Below are positions 45,042-57,600 of a stretch of DNA of 64,000 nucleotides, piece after piece. The notes under the pieces were generated by a model. That model made no database searches and had not been told where the DNA came from. It saw only the letters and a list, made by a program, of their open reading frames with translations. Position numbers and translations under genes: made by a program. Each line of letters begins with the position of its first letter. Within the stretch, counting starts at the first letter, position 1. This DNA comes from Brachionus rotundiformis (Eukaryota > Rotifera > Eurotatoria > Ploima > Brachionidae), in the NCBI GenBank assembly GCA_016802295.1, contig JAESIW010000137.1:4393340-4457339 (forward strand). The letters run 5' to 3'.

Positions 45042-46666
45042 TTGCTTTTCAAATTAGTCAAAAGAGAATATTTTATATAATTTATAATTTTTTGTTTTAT
45101 TATATTATTAACAAATCTACAGGCTTAACAACTCAATTTTGGATAGTATTTCAAGTGTGAAATGTCCTACTGGTTTTGTTATCCGGTTTTAAATAGACAA
45201 TCTATTGAAATTTTGCTTAACATTTGTGATCATTTTTACTAAAAATAGATGTCCAAAATAAATTTCTAAATTCTTAATTAATTTTTTCTTTTAAAGATAT
45301 TTTGTTACATAAATTTAAATAACATTTGAGAGCTTATACAATCATGATTTTTTTTAATTCTCAAAACTTGAAATATTAAAAAAGTAGTATAAAAAACCTT
45401 TTCAAACTTGTTTATTTTGAAGTCGATTAAATACAGTTATAATGCATGAAATCTCAAGGTTAATATTTAATTACTTGAAAACTTTGGTTGGACAAAAAAT
45501 GGTCCCTTTTCCAATTTTAAGGTTATTCAACAGAAAAGTGCAAATGCCCAGTAAATTGATCAATAAATTTATTTAAAATCAAACTTTTATTAAAATTTAA
45601 AAACATAAGTGTAGAACAAAATAAATTAAATAAAGTTTTAAAACATGACATTGAAGTTTAAGTGCTACCTCTTGCACCAATTGGCATTACCAGATTATAA
45701 AAAAGTTTTGAAAAGCCTTGCTCAAAGTTATAGTTAACATATTTTGCTTATTTATATTTATTGCATTCAACACTGACTTCATCAAAGGTTCAAAATCAGA
45801 AAAATTCTATTTATATTCTTGTTTATTTTATTTTTTAATTATATACAATCAGCATTTGAATAGTCCGGTACTGAGGATCCTAGCTAACTTTTTATTTTTC
45901 GTAAAAGAATATGTTTTGCTTAAGCACTAGAAGCACCAAGCATTTTTTAATATTTTTCAAAATCCAAAATATTTAAAATTTTTCCGTGTGATAAATTTTT
46001 ATCTATTTATTTCTAAATAATTTTGAGGAGAACCTTGGGCTACTCAGAATGGAATCTAGTCCTTCTTATTAAGCCAAAGCCAAGCGTTAGTAAGGAAAAT
46101 TAGTTATATGAAAGTTTATAATACAAAAAAGTTAATAGTTTTTAGTTAATAAGTTTTTATGTAGAAACTATAGTTTTGAAATCTAAGTAGAGCGAAGTGA
46201 ACCTATATAAAATCAGCATAAATCTGTCGCATATTTCGTAATCAAACCAAAGTTAAGACATATTCCAAGATCGATAATAATATTATATTAGTTTTAAAGC
46301 CATTAACAAGAATTAACTGAATATGAATAAGTGAAATTAGAACTTACCTAAAATCCATAATCGATTCCACTAGCAACTTTTTTGCACACAGAGGAACCGA
46401 GTTGATCACTTAAGCCACAATTTTTGCCAAGCTGGTCACCCATTTTTTTTACTTAATTTTAAACAAATTCAAAGTCATACATTCAGATCAATTAATTTTT
46501 TTCCTTCATCATTTTTCAAACAAAAATATAAAATTGATTAATTTATTATTTATTTTTTATTATTTTTACAATCAAGATATTCAGATATAAAGACGTATTT
46601 GAAAAAACTTTATCTAAATCGATACAATTATTTTAGTATATTAAACAAAAAATCAAGTTAATTATT
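45042..46666. other. Intergenic interval with one possible small exon
   Basis: AT-rich, 1.6 kb between the Bcl-2-like and SNM1A-like genes (both minus strand). It holds short plus-strand frames with no resemblance to known proteins and one possible minus-strand short ORF at 46348-46443, annotated separately. Confidence 0.5.
46348..46443 (-). other. Possible 31-codon short ORF ending at a splice donor
   Basis: Reads MGDQLGKNCGLSDQLGSSVC and continues to stop TAG. The stop is followed immediately by GTAAGT, a perfect donor. The block is less AT-rich than its surroundings, so it may be a real exon: either a short peptide with a 3'UTR intron, or a 5' exon read in another way. No family recognised. 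Confidence 0.3.
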
Positions 46667-48348
46667 TTACGGATTAGACAACCATTCTTTAAAGTATGAT
46701 TGCATTTTATCTCTACTTTCTTTTTTAGCTACATTTACATGCGGAATTATCTTTCTTGGACGAGCTGTTTTTATAAAATTCATCAATTCTTCAAAACTTG
46801 AATGTTCCGAATATTCTAGACCTTTAGAAATAAATATGTTTTCTTTTATTTAAAATCGTGTTCTAATGCCTACCATAGATTGTAATATTTTTATACTTTT
46901 TTTCTATTGATAGTCCTTCAGACAGACTAGACTCTTTATGCGTCCAACCTGTTGGTTTGATTGCTTAAAAAATAATTATAAAATAGAAAAAATGATTTCA
47001 AAAAATTTTGATATAAAATTACCAATTAGATTCTCAAAATTTGGATATTTGGACAGATAATTTTGTAAATCCTTTAAAATTAACCAAATAGAAAAACATA
47101 AAAATTAAATAAAATTTTATTAGTACTCGAATATTAAGCAGTCCCATCGAAATAACATGCAAATTTGTCTCTTTGGGATTAAGTGTAACCATTTTGCTAA
47201 GTTTATCATTCTCTAAACAATTTATAACATTCCATTTTTCTCTTGTTACGCTTACTTTAAGACCCAATTCTTCCGCTATTGCTTTAAAAAAATCACTTTA
47301 GAAAAAGTATCAAGCAATACAAAAAATCACCAATACCCATGAAAATTCTTTCTTTACCAATTGTATATGAGCCACATACAATTAGAGTATTAGGTTGTTT
47401 TTCAAGCTCTTTTTTGACTAATTCAACACCAATAGATATTATTTTCTTTTGCGGAACAAATTTATAGTATGAATCACAGTATCTTTAAGGAAATTATTTA
47501 TTTAAAAATTTTCCATATTTATCTTAATTTACGTAGTATCTAGGTGAATTGTATCTATGGTCAATTTTCGGAGCGCAAAGCTCTGTACCAGTTCTTCGCT
47601 TGCTCGAAAATCGCCAGTATGAAGGACATATTTTCCGGTTTTCTTGAACCGGAACAAAAACATGACCGAACCCGGACAACTAAACAGGAAATTTATGGTT
47701 TATTAAAGATAAATTTTTTCTCATTTCATACTGATTAGCATCTATACATGTTACTTGAATTGAATCATCAAAATCATAAACATTCACAAACTTTTCCAAA
47801 TCCAAAGGTACTACATACTTTTTGTCAACCTTTATTTGTTTTAGAACTAAATTAGCAGTTATTCTTGAACAAAATAGCCTATTTTTGAAATGCTTGTTCA
47901 GACCAATAAAATGGTCGTAGTGGTAATGGGACAAAAAGTATGCGTCACAGTTCTCTATTTCACCGTAGCTGAATGCATCTACGACTATTTTTGTTCCCTC
48001 GATTCTTTTGTAGAAGGGACATTTACGCTCAGGGGCCTTCTTTGTTTCCACAACTTCAGACTTAACTTCACTAATTTCCTCTTTTTTAATTTTTTTTTCC
48101 ATTAGAATACTAAACGCTGTTTTATCGGACTCAGTTTTGACAGATCCATGCTCAAAATCTGATTTTATCTCAGATGATTCTCTCTTGACAAAGTCTAAAA
48201 TTGAGCTTTGTTTTATCTCATTAGTGGCTATTTGTTTTTTATTAGATTCAAAGTAATTTAGAAGGGTGTTGGCTTGGGTTTTGGGGCGTTTTTTGGTTTC
48301 AATCTGTGAACGAGATGCTGAGCTCAAGTCTCGTTTTGAGCTCTTCAT
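46667..48348 (-). CDS. DCLRE1A: DNA crosslink repair nuclease SNM1A (metallo-beta-lactamase/beta-CASP)
   Basis: 5'-3' exonuclease of the SNM1 family used in interstrand-crosslink repair. Seven exons in transcript order: 47732-48348, 47533-47679, 47337-47482, 47127-47281, 47023-47071, 46874-46963 and 46667-46821; 452 residues, phases consistent. The catalytic region starts CPFYKRIEGTKIVVDAF, with the metal motif SHYHYDHFIGL (HxHxDH), DANHCPGSVMFLF, HTGDFRAS, then beta-CASP parts LIVCGSYTIGKERIF, KPTGWTH and LEYSEHSSFEEL, ending RKIIPHVNVA. The CPFYKxIPGT-like start and overall match favour SNM1A over Apollo/SNM1B or Artemis. The N-terminal arm (about 110 residues) is Lys/Ser/Glu-rich and much shorter than in vertebrates; I see no UBZ zinc finger. 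It contains QSSILDFV, resembling a PCNA-interacting box. Head-to-head with the golgin gene, 279 bp apart. Confidence 0.93.
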
Positions 48349-48627
48349 GGCAATAGATTAATGATTAATAAAAATCATAGACTTAATTTTTACAAATTAC
48401 ATAACTTTATTAATTTAAAGCATGTCACGTTATTTGATTAACAAGATCAAATATTCAAATTTTGAATTTATTTGAAAGAATAATTGTTAAAATAATTTTG
48501 ATATTTTTATATATGATAAAAAATGCAAACATTAATTAAATATTTTGAATTTTTTTTTTGATATGAAAACAAATCTTAATTGCAAAAAAAAATTTAAATT
48601 ATTCACAAACCACATCACTAAATTAAA
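48349..48627. promoter_or_regulatory. Short bidirectional promoter region, DCLRE1A / golgin
   Basis: Only 279 bp separate the start codons of two head-to-head genes, so both promoters and 5'UTRs must share it. AT-rich; no specific element can be assigned. Confidence 0.55.
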
Positions 48628-51600
48628 ATGTTTAAAAAATTAAAATCCCAAATTAAGGACTCCGTAAGCCCGGTACTGTCAACAGGTACCAATTACTTAT
48701 CAAATACAATTGAGGTAAACCATTTAAAAAATATCATAAAAGTTAAATATCAATTTATTATTAGACAATGTCCAACTCAGCTCGATCTCGGAGGGACTCG
48801 CATTCATCGGTTGCTTCTGACAACACTGGGTTCTTATTTACTAACTATACCTCTCCATCTAGAAGCTACTATCCACCATCTGACATTGAGTCCGAAGTCG
48901 AGTCCGAATCGGGAGATCGCCTGAACAAACTTCTTGAAATTTACAAAAATAAATATACCCAGTTAAAAAATGCTTACCAAGAGAGTGAGGCTGAAAAAGA
49001 AAAGATAAAGGTTTGACATGGATATTAAGCAAAAAAGTATTAATTAATTTTTTTAGAAAATTTTAACTGATAGCCAAGACAAAGTGTTAAAACGGGTTCA
49101 AGAACTTAAAGATCAAGTTGAAGGCGAAAAAATGAGTAAGGCTCAGCTGGAAATAAAATTGGTTGAAAAAGATAAAGTGATTGACTCATTAAAAAATCAA
49201 GTTAGTATAGTCAATAGCAATAAATATTTTTTCCTAATTAAAATGAATAAAATTTTTAATAAAAAACTTTTGCTTGTGAAGGAGGAAAGTTCTGCACAAA
49301 GCAATTTAATTGACTTGGAAACAACTGATGACAATGAGTCCAAGGAAAAATTGGAAAAACTTCAAATATTGTTGGTAAAATGTCGGAAATTGATCGAAAA
49401 TCAAAAGCAAGATTTGGCAAAAAGAGATGAGTTGATAACGGAGCAAAAAGATGAAATAGATAAGCTAAGACCTTTGATATTTGCAAAAGAGGAATTGGAT
49501 TCTAAATGTGCAAATTTACAGGCCCAATTAGATAAAATGAAGAATGATTTTGAAGCAAAAGAGATAAACTTTAAAGAGGAAAAATCAATTATGGAGCAAA
49601 ATTTGGAAAAAAGTAATAAAAGATGTAACGATTTGAGCATGGAATTGGAAGAAAAAGGAAACTTATTCCAAAAACAGTTTCAATTATTTCAGAGCGAATT
49701 TAATGAAAAGGAAGAAAATTTAAATTATAGACTAAAATTGTTACAACAAGATTACATTAATTTAGAACAAGAGTTGATAAATGAAAAGAATAAAAAAGAA
49801 AAGGTGGATAAACATGATAAAGACAATAATGATATCATGGAAATGGAGAAAAAATATGAATTGCTAATCAATGATTTGAATTCAAAGATTGAAATATGTG
49901 AATCTGAGATAACTACATTAAAATCATCTATCGAAAATAAAGACAAAGATATCAAGTTAAGAGAAGAAAAATTTGATGAGTTGAGCAAAACAGTGGAAAG
50001 TAAAGAGCAAGAAATGATGAGTTTGAAGAATACATCGGAGAGTATTTCTAGACAGAATGAAGATTTGAAGAAAGAAATCAAGAGTCTGGAAACAAGAATA
50101 GAAGAATTGGGCAAAGAAAAATTGTGTGCTGAAGAACAAGTGAAACGTTTGGATGAATTGTTGGAGAGTGAAAAGAGACAACGAGAAAGTGTAGATAAGG
50201 CAAAGAATGAGAAAGAATGTGAAGTGAACAATTTGGTTGACAAAATGGAAAAAATGAGAGTTGAGCTCGAAGAAAGCATGGCCAAGAGTGTAAAATTGGA
50301 ACAGGATTCCCAAAATAGTGTATCCATAAATGACAAAATAAAAAAAGATTTGGATGCTTGTCAAACTGAATGCCAAAAGTTAAAATCAGAAATGGACACA
50401 TTAAACAATCAAGTTTGCCAAAGAGATAGCAGAATAAAAGATTTAGAGGAGCAAGTAAATGAAAAGGAGACATGTCTGAATGGCTTGAAAAAAGAGCTAG
50501 AAACTACAAACAATCAAATGGAAGTGTTCAAAAAGTCAATGGTTGATAAAGAAGAGCATCTTTTGAGCCAAAACCAAATGCTCAAAGACAACATTGGTCA
50601 GTTTGAAGACGAGAAGAGACAAAGTGCTGAATTGGTTGAGAGTTTGAGGAAAGAAAATGCTCAATTGGAAGAAAAAATGTGCCAACAATTAGACCAAAAC
50701 CAAAAGTCATTTGATGCTCGAATTGAGAAGCTGAAAGAAGAAAACAATCGACTTGAGACAGAGAAAAATACATCCGAATTATCCTTGGAAAAGCTGAAGA
50801 ATCAAATGGAACAATCAAAACTAGAAATGCAGACACTAATTAAAGACAAGGATTCTCAAATAGATAATTTAAAAGCTCAGGTGAAATCTGAAGGGGAAAA
50901 TAGAGTTTCGTTGAACAAAAAAATAGATCAATTAAACAATGAATTGAACCAACAATTTCTCATTCTGATCAAGAAAGCTCATTCTGATCTTTCTGAGACC
51001 CATAAAAATGAGCTTGAATTTTTAAATCGCCAAATTGGTGAACATAAGTCCGAAATTGACGAGCTTAATAAAGTCCGGTCCGACCTGATTATACAATTAA
51101 ATGAGTCTAAGTCGAATGAGGCAGATTTACTTGCAAAACAAGGTTCGATTGTCAAAGAAAATGAAGATCTTAAGTTGAAACTGGAAGAAACCAATTCCAA
51201 AATTAAAGAGCTTGATACTGAGATTGAAAATCTCCAAGCCGAAAAAAATCGTATGAAGATAAATTTTGAAGAAAATGAACGAAAAAACACTGAATTAGTT
51301 CAAGAACTAGAAAATGAGTTTGAAATTCAACTTAAATCAAAATTGGATAATATTGGTAATTATATTTTCAAGATAAATTTTTTCAATTTATAACCATAAT
51401 AGAAAAAATTCTAGTAAAATCTGTAAAAAATTATTATTGAACAGAAATTAAGTAAAAAAATTGGGTAATTTAAATTCTGAATTGAAGTTTTAGTTCAAAT
51501 TTAAATAATATTTAATTTTAATAATTGTAAGATCATAATTAAATGGTCAACATACAATGCTTTTTATATTAAATGTAAAATTTTACAAAAATATCATAAA

Positions 51601-54600
51601 TATGGTATTTGTATGGTAATGGCTTAAAATAAATTATGTCTCCTAATTAAATTTTTAATAAAAAAAAAGTCAAAACCTTATTTGAATTATTTTTGAGCAT
51701 AATAAAGGTTCAAAGGCAAACAATAAAAGTCATGTTAAACACTTATTTAGAAATTTTATTTTCAAATTTATTAAATGCAGGTTTTGGTGCCAAAAATGAA
51801 AAATAAACCCTCATAGTTTTTTTTATTAATTGTTTGTTTATTAATTATATAGGTTAAGGGAGCTAATTTATTAAAACTTTATATAAATTTATATATGTTT
51901 ATTAATTTTTTTATTATTCGTCTTTCAGAAAAAAAAATTTCTTTAATTACTTAATTTTAAAAAGACATTAATTTAAAAATTAAAAAAAAATTAAAATTTC
52001 TCTATAATTTTATTCAATCAGAATGGTACTAATAAAAAAGCTTAATTTTAAATTAAACTAAATATTTAAATATTTATCTGCAAATTAAAATTTATATTAT
52101 TGTTCTTTTTTCTTTTTATTTTTTCTTTTCTTTGACTTTTTGATATTTGACTCATTAAAAGTCACCTTTTTCTGGTCTGCCAAATCATTTTCTTTATTAC
52201 ACTCATTAACTGAACTGTTTTTCGTATTTTTCTTCCTATTATTTGTCTTTTGTTGAGGAGATAATTTTAAAGAGGAAATCGAGGAGCTTAAGCTTGACTC
52301 TTCATTGCTTTCGTCGCATGATTCTCTATTTTTTGGTATCCTATTCTTCAAAATTGATTTTTTGCCAGCCACTTTTTGGTTTTCTAATTCATCACTAGAA
52401 TCAAAATTTTCATCTATCTCAATATTTTTATCATTTAAGTCCACAGACACTGTGCTTATTATTTTAACAATCTTTGCCATTTGTTGTTCCGTTTGAGCCA
52501 ATTGAAGCCTCAAGTCGTCCAAATCCGGGTCATCCAGAGACTCTCCTTTTTTCTCAGCTTCACATATTTGTTTGTTTATCTTGTTCAGCGAATACTTCAT
52601 GCGTTCCAATGTATCATTTAGTAAGACATTAGTATTGGTTACACTTGACAGGCCTATACTTTTGGTCAAAGGAATCTGATTTGTCTCCTTGATGTCAGCG
52701 GCTTTTGTTGACTGCAAAGCCGCTTTTCTCGCTTCATTTCTTTTCTTTCGCCTCAAGTCCTTTACATGGCTCACATAATCAGGATCTAAATTTTTATATT
52801 TTTCATAATTGTCCAGCTCGTCTTCAGTTTCTTCTGAGCGACAGAAACGATTTGTTTTCTTAGCTTTAAACTCGTTTGAGTCGGGGTTCCAGGCAAAATG
52901 TTGGCCATAATTTCTTTCAGTAAAATCATATACTTTACCTTTGTATGTTTCATAATCACTCTCTTCGTCCTCATTATCTTTTTTATCTTTTTTATTGAAA
53001 ACTTTATAAAGTGTGTACATCATGTACAGACCGATGCCAATGGCATAAACTGGTAAAAAAAATGTCAGAATTGACTTTCCTGATGACGAAGATCCTTGCG
53101 CTTGAGGATTATAGAGCGGGTTGGGTCTTCCAAACTGACTAGGCGCTTCGCTAGGGCTCTGGTTTGGTGCATATCTTGAACGCAAATGTGGAGGTGGTAA
53201 ACTGTCATGATTATTCGAGTTTGTTTCAATGGTTTTAATACCAAAAATTTGCCGGAATAATGGAACAAATATTTTTGGTGTCAATATTGCAAAACAGGTC
53301 AGAACAATTCCAACTACGAACCAAGGCTGGGTGTAAAAGCTTAATTTTTCACTTTTTTTCGAACCCATATTTAAATTTAGATTCCTAATTTTGAATTTCT
53401 TCCATAAATAAAATAATTTATGAACAATATTTGTAAAGAATCGATTTGGCAATTAGTTATTAAAAAATTATGCTATGGAATTCTGAATTTTTAAACATAA
53501 TATTTTTTTTTCTAGTTCATATTGATTAAGTTTAGGCTGAGTTGAAATAAAAACAAGATTAACTTGAAAGATTTTAGGAGAATCCGGACGAATTAATCAA
53601 CATTTAATTAAATAGATATATAAAGTCGATTTACTGTTCATATATGTTTCATAGCCTAAAGACTATTCAAACAAGAAATGCAAAAATTGTTTAAGATTTT
53701 TTATTAATTTTCTATTCAAATTAATATTTGATAGTCTAAGATATAAAAAAATAAAATGCTTAATAAAACATTTGGAATATTCTGTGAAAATAACTAATTA
53801 ATTAAAGATATAATTGTTAGTTGGATTTTCAAAAATGATATTTTTGATTATTCTAAAAATTAATGCTAAATTTTGAATTTTTTTTTAACAATTTAATCTT
53901 TTAAAATTAATATTAAATTTAAATATTTTTTCTCAAAATATTTAAGCCATAATTTTATTAGATATATAACATAATTACATCGCCTTTAAGGCGTTCATTG
54001 AAATAAATAAATAAGAGATTCAAGGTGTCATAATTTTCGATCCATGGCAAGTAGAATTTCAGCAAAGAATCCTAATTTACTAACATATACTTTTTACTTT
54101 TACATCTTAACACTAGAGAGCCTGGCTGATTAATTACAAAAAATTCAAATTAAAATATCAAAAGGAATAGCAAAAATTTGTTTAAAACATGATTAAAAAA
54201 TTTAAGTATTACAAGTTGATTTTAGGTTTCTTTGAAAAATTTTTGATAACTTCATTTCTTTGAGATAATATTCAAGTTGAAATTATTAAAAAGGGGTTTT
54301 AAAAACCCCTCGGGGTTTCTGATGTTAACATCCAATGTCCACTTCATTGCTGATTTGTTTTAATTGCTTATCTGTTCCAAACTATTATTCCAATCTAAAT
54401 AAGAAACTAAGATTGACTAGTAATCCATGCCACTGACAAATTAAAATAACTTTTCTTCTGTAATTAGATACCAAAACAAAATCTCTAATATGTCCTTGTT
54501 TTTTTGCCTCGAAATGCCATTTTGAGCCTGTTCGTCTTGAATTGTTTTACCCATAACTTGTTATTTCAAAAGAATTATCATTTATTGAAAAATTATCGTG

Positions 54601-57600
54601 AATTTCTATTTACTTATTCAAGTTTAAGTGCCATGGACAAAATGAAGTAGAAAAAATCCAATTAAATGTCTATTTTACAATTGAATAATCATTAAGTTTA
54701 TAAATATAACTCCATTCGCTTTTACCATACGGAAAGAAGTAGTAGAAAGAAATATAAAAGTTAAGACATAATTATATATAAAAATCTTTCTTTAAAAGAT
54801 CATATAATAAATCATAAAGATTCAAGTAAGCTAGGCTTAATTCAATATTTAATTTGATTAGGGCAAATTAAATAAGGAACAAACCTCTTTGAATCACTAG
54901 ACCACGATTTTCTTCGATAAATGAGTGATCAATTATTGCTAGAGAAGTCTTCGAACTTTAGTCCATAACATCAATACGAGTTTTTTCCACACTATTAAGT
55001 CTATTGCAAAAGGAGGTATTTTTATAATTACTGCGAAGGAAAATCATGATATCCCAGCATACTGAACTGTTCTTTAATTGCTTTAAGAAGAATATCTAGT
55101 GTTTCATGTACAGTTGTTCAACCATCTCTTAGTGTAAGTTTTTTTTTACAGAGGTCTAATTCTGGAAAATTTCTTGATTTCCAAAATTTATGAATTAATT
55201 AGTTAAATTTTTTTCAAAAGATAAATGGAATAAAATTTTAAATGAGCTATGGGAAAAAAAGCTGGCCTAACCCTAACCACCTATGAAAATAATAAATTTT
55301 TTAAAATTATAAATTAAATACTCCTAGTTTGAATCTAATAAAAATTTATCTTTCAACCGTTAGACTAATTCTTCAATTTTTATTAGAACATTTCAATTTT
55401 TTTCACTTATTTAGGTAAATAGAAACTCTGTTAAGATTTTTTTATCATTTGAATTAAAGATATGTTTGAAGTATTTTAATTATTGGAAAGATCAATTTTA
55501 AAGGTTTTAAAATATCAATATAGAAAGTTTTAAGGTTAAATTTTATGAATTTATTCAAATATTGAAATATTAATAATTTAAACTAAAAAAAGTGCTAATT
55601 TAAGTAATTAAATTTAAATTTATTTATTTATTAATATTTTTTCTTTAAATAAGGCGAAAATGAAAAAAAAATTAAATCCTTGTTGGAGGAAGCATACAAT
55701 TTAAAACAAATTGATCAAAAAACATCAAACGAAGAAATCGAAATGGTCAAAAGTGAGTTAAATAGTGTAAAATCAAAAATAATAACAGTTCAAGAAAGTA
55801 ATCTTTTTTTCAAAGATGAACTTGAAAAGGTAAAATCTGAATGCGATAAATTTGAACAGAAAATTAATGATTCAAATGTGGAAAAATTAAATTTCCAAGT
55901 TAAATTTGATGAGTTGAGCAAAACAGTGGAAAGTAAAGAGCAAGAAATGATGAGTTTGAAGAATACATCGGAGAGTATTTCTAGACAGAATGAAGATTTG
56001 AAGAAAGAAATCAAGAGTCTGGAAACAAGAATAGAAGAATTGGGCAAAGAAAAATTGTCTGCTGAAGAACAAGTGAAGCGTTTGGATGAATTGTTGGAGA
56101 GTGAAAAGAGACAACGAGAAAGTGTAGATAAGGCAAAGAATGAGAAAGAATGTGAAGTGAACAATTTGGTTGACAAAATGGAAAAAATGAGAGTTGAGCT
56201 CGAAGAAAGCATGGCCAAGAGTGTAAAATTGGAACAGGATTCCCAAAATAGTGTATCCATAAATGACAAAATAAAAAAAGATTTGGATGCTTGTCAAACT
56301 GAATGCCAAAAGTTAAAATCAGAAATGGACACATTAAACAATCAAGTTTGCCAAAGAGATAGCAGAATAAAAGATTTAGAGGAGCAAGTAAATGAAAAGG
56401 AGACATGTCTGAATGGCTTGAAAAAAGAGCTAGAAACTACAAACAATCAAATGGAAGTGTTCAAAAAGTCAATGGTTGATAAAGAAGAGCATCTTTTGAG
56501 CCAAAACCAAATGCTCAAAGACAACATTGGTCAGTTTGAAGACGAGAAGAGACAAAGTGCTGAATTGGTTGAGAGTTTGAGGAAAGAAAATGCTCAATTG
56601 GAAGAAAAAATGTGCCAACAATTAGACCAAAACCAAAAGTCATTTGATGCTCGAATTGAGAAGCTGAAAGAAGAAAATAATCGACTTGAGACAGAGAAAA
56701 GTACATCCGAAGAATCCTTGGAAAAGCTGAAGAATCAAATGGAACAATCAAAACTAGAAATGCAGACACTAATTAAAGACAAGGATTCTCAAATAGATAA
56801 TTTAAAAGCTCAGGTGAAATCTGAAGAGGAAAATAAAGTTTCGTTGAACAAAAAAATAAACGAACTTGAACAAAAATTTACAGACACTGACCGATCTCAT
56901 TCTGAAGAACAAGAAAGAATTAAACTAGAAATTAGTCGAATAAAATCTGAAAAGATAGAGGCTGATAAGGAAATAGCAGATCTAAATAAAAAAATTGGTA
57001 TTTTAAATGATGAAATAACTGCTAGATCCATTCAAATAGAGGAGCTTCAGGAAAGTGAAAAAAATATAACTAAAAAATTCCAGACAAAAGAATCCCAACT
57101 TAATTTGGAAAAAGAGCAACAAATGGAGAAATTGAAAAAAGAATTTGAAGAAGCATCAAAAAATTACCAAATCGATATAGCTTCTTTACAAGAAAAGCTC
57201 GACCAGGCCAATAAAGATTATCGAGCATCTATCGAAAAAACACAACTAGCTAGGAAACAGCATTTGGTAAAAATAAAAAAAAAGCTGAACAATTGTACCA
57301 ATATATTAACTCTTGTAGACAAATTATTGTTCCAAACTAGCGAAAATGACCAAACTTTACTGACCTTTTTTTTATTGAGCCTTGCCGAACCGAAAAAAAA
57401 CGAAGATTTTTCGGAAGAAAAATCTAATTTTGAATACGATGAATCTAAATTCAGAGATTTGATTGAGTCCAAGAAAAATCTTATTCAAAAGTTGGATCAA
57501 TTGGAAAGTTTAAACCAAGAAATAACTTCCCTAAGAGATAACAAACAAAATTTACAGCGAGAATTGGATGAAATTAAGCTAAAATTTGCTGAAACTGAAG

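Noticed and set aside
45642..45734. 30-codon plus-strand frame MTLKFKCYLLHQLALPDYKK
   Set aside because: Short, isolated, no splice context or similarity; not supported as a gene.
47295..47337. Alternative splice of SNM1A exon 4 starting at 47295 (DFFKAIAEEL)
   Set aside because: Phase does not fit. The acceptor at 47282-47283 gives the in-frame and family-consistent FMAIAEELG.
49752..50336. Long minus-strand frames opposite the golgin coding exons (also 55790-56406)
   Set aside because: They mirror the heptad coiled-coil codons of the plus strand and recur identically in both copies of the duplication; they are antisense shadows.
55265..55282. Two CTAACC/CCTAACC units resembling telomeric repeat
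   Set aside because: Only about two units in the golgin intron; expected by chance at this scale.
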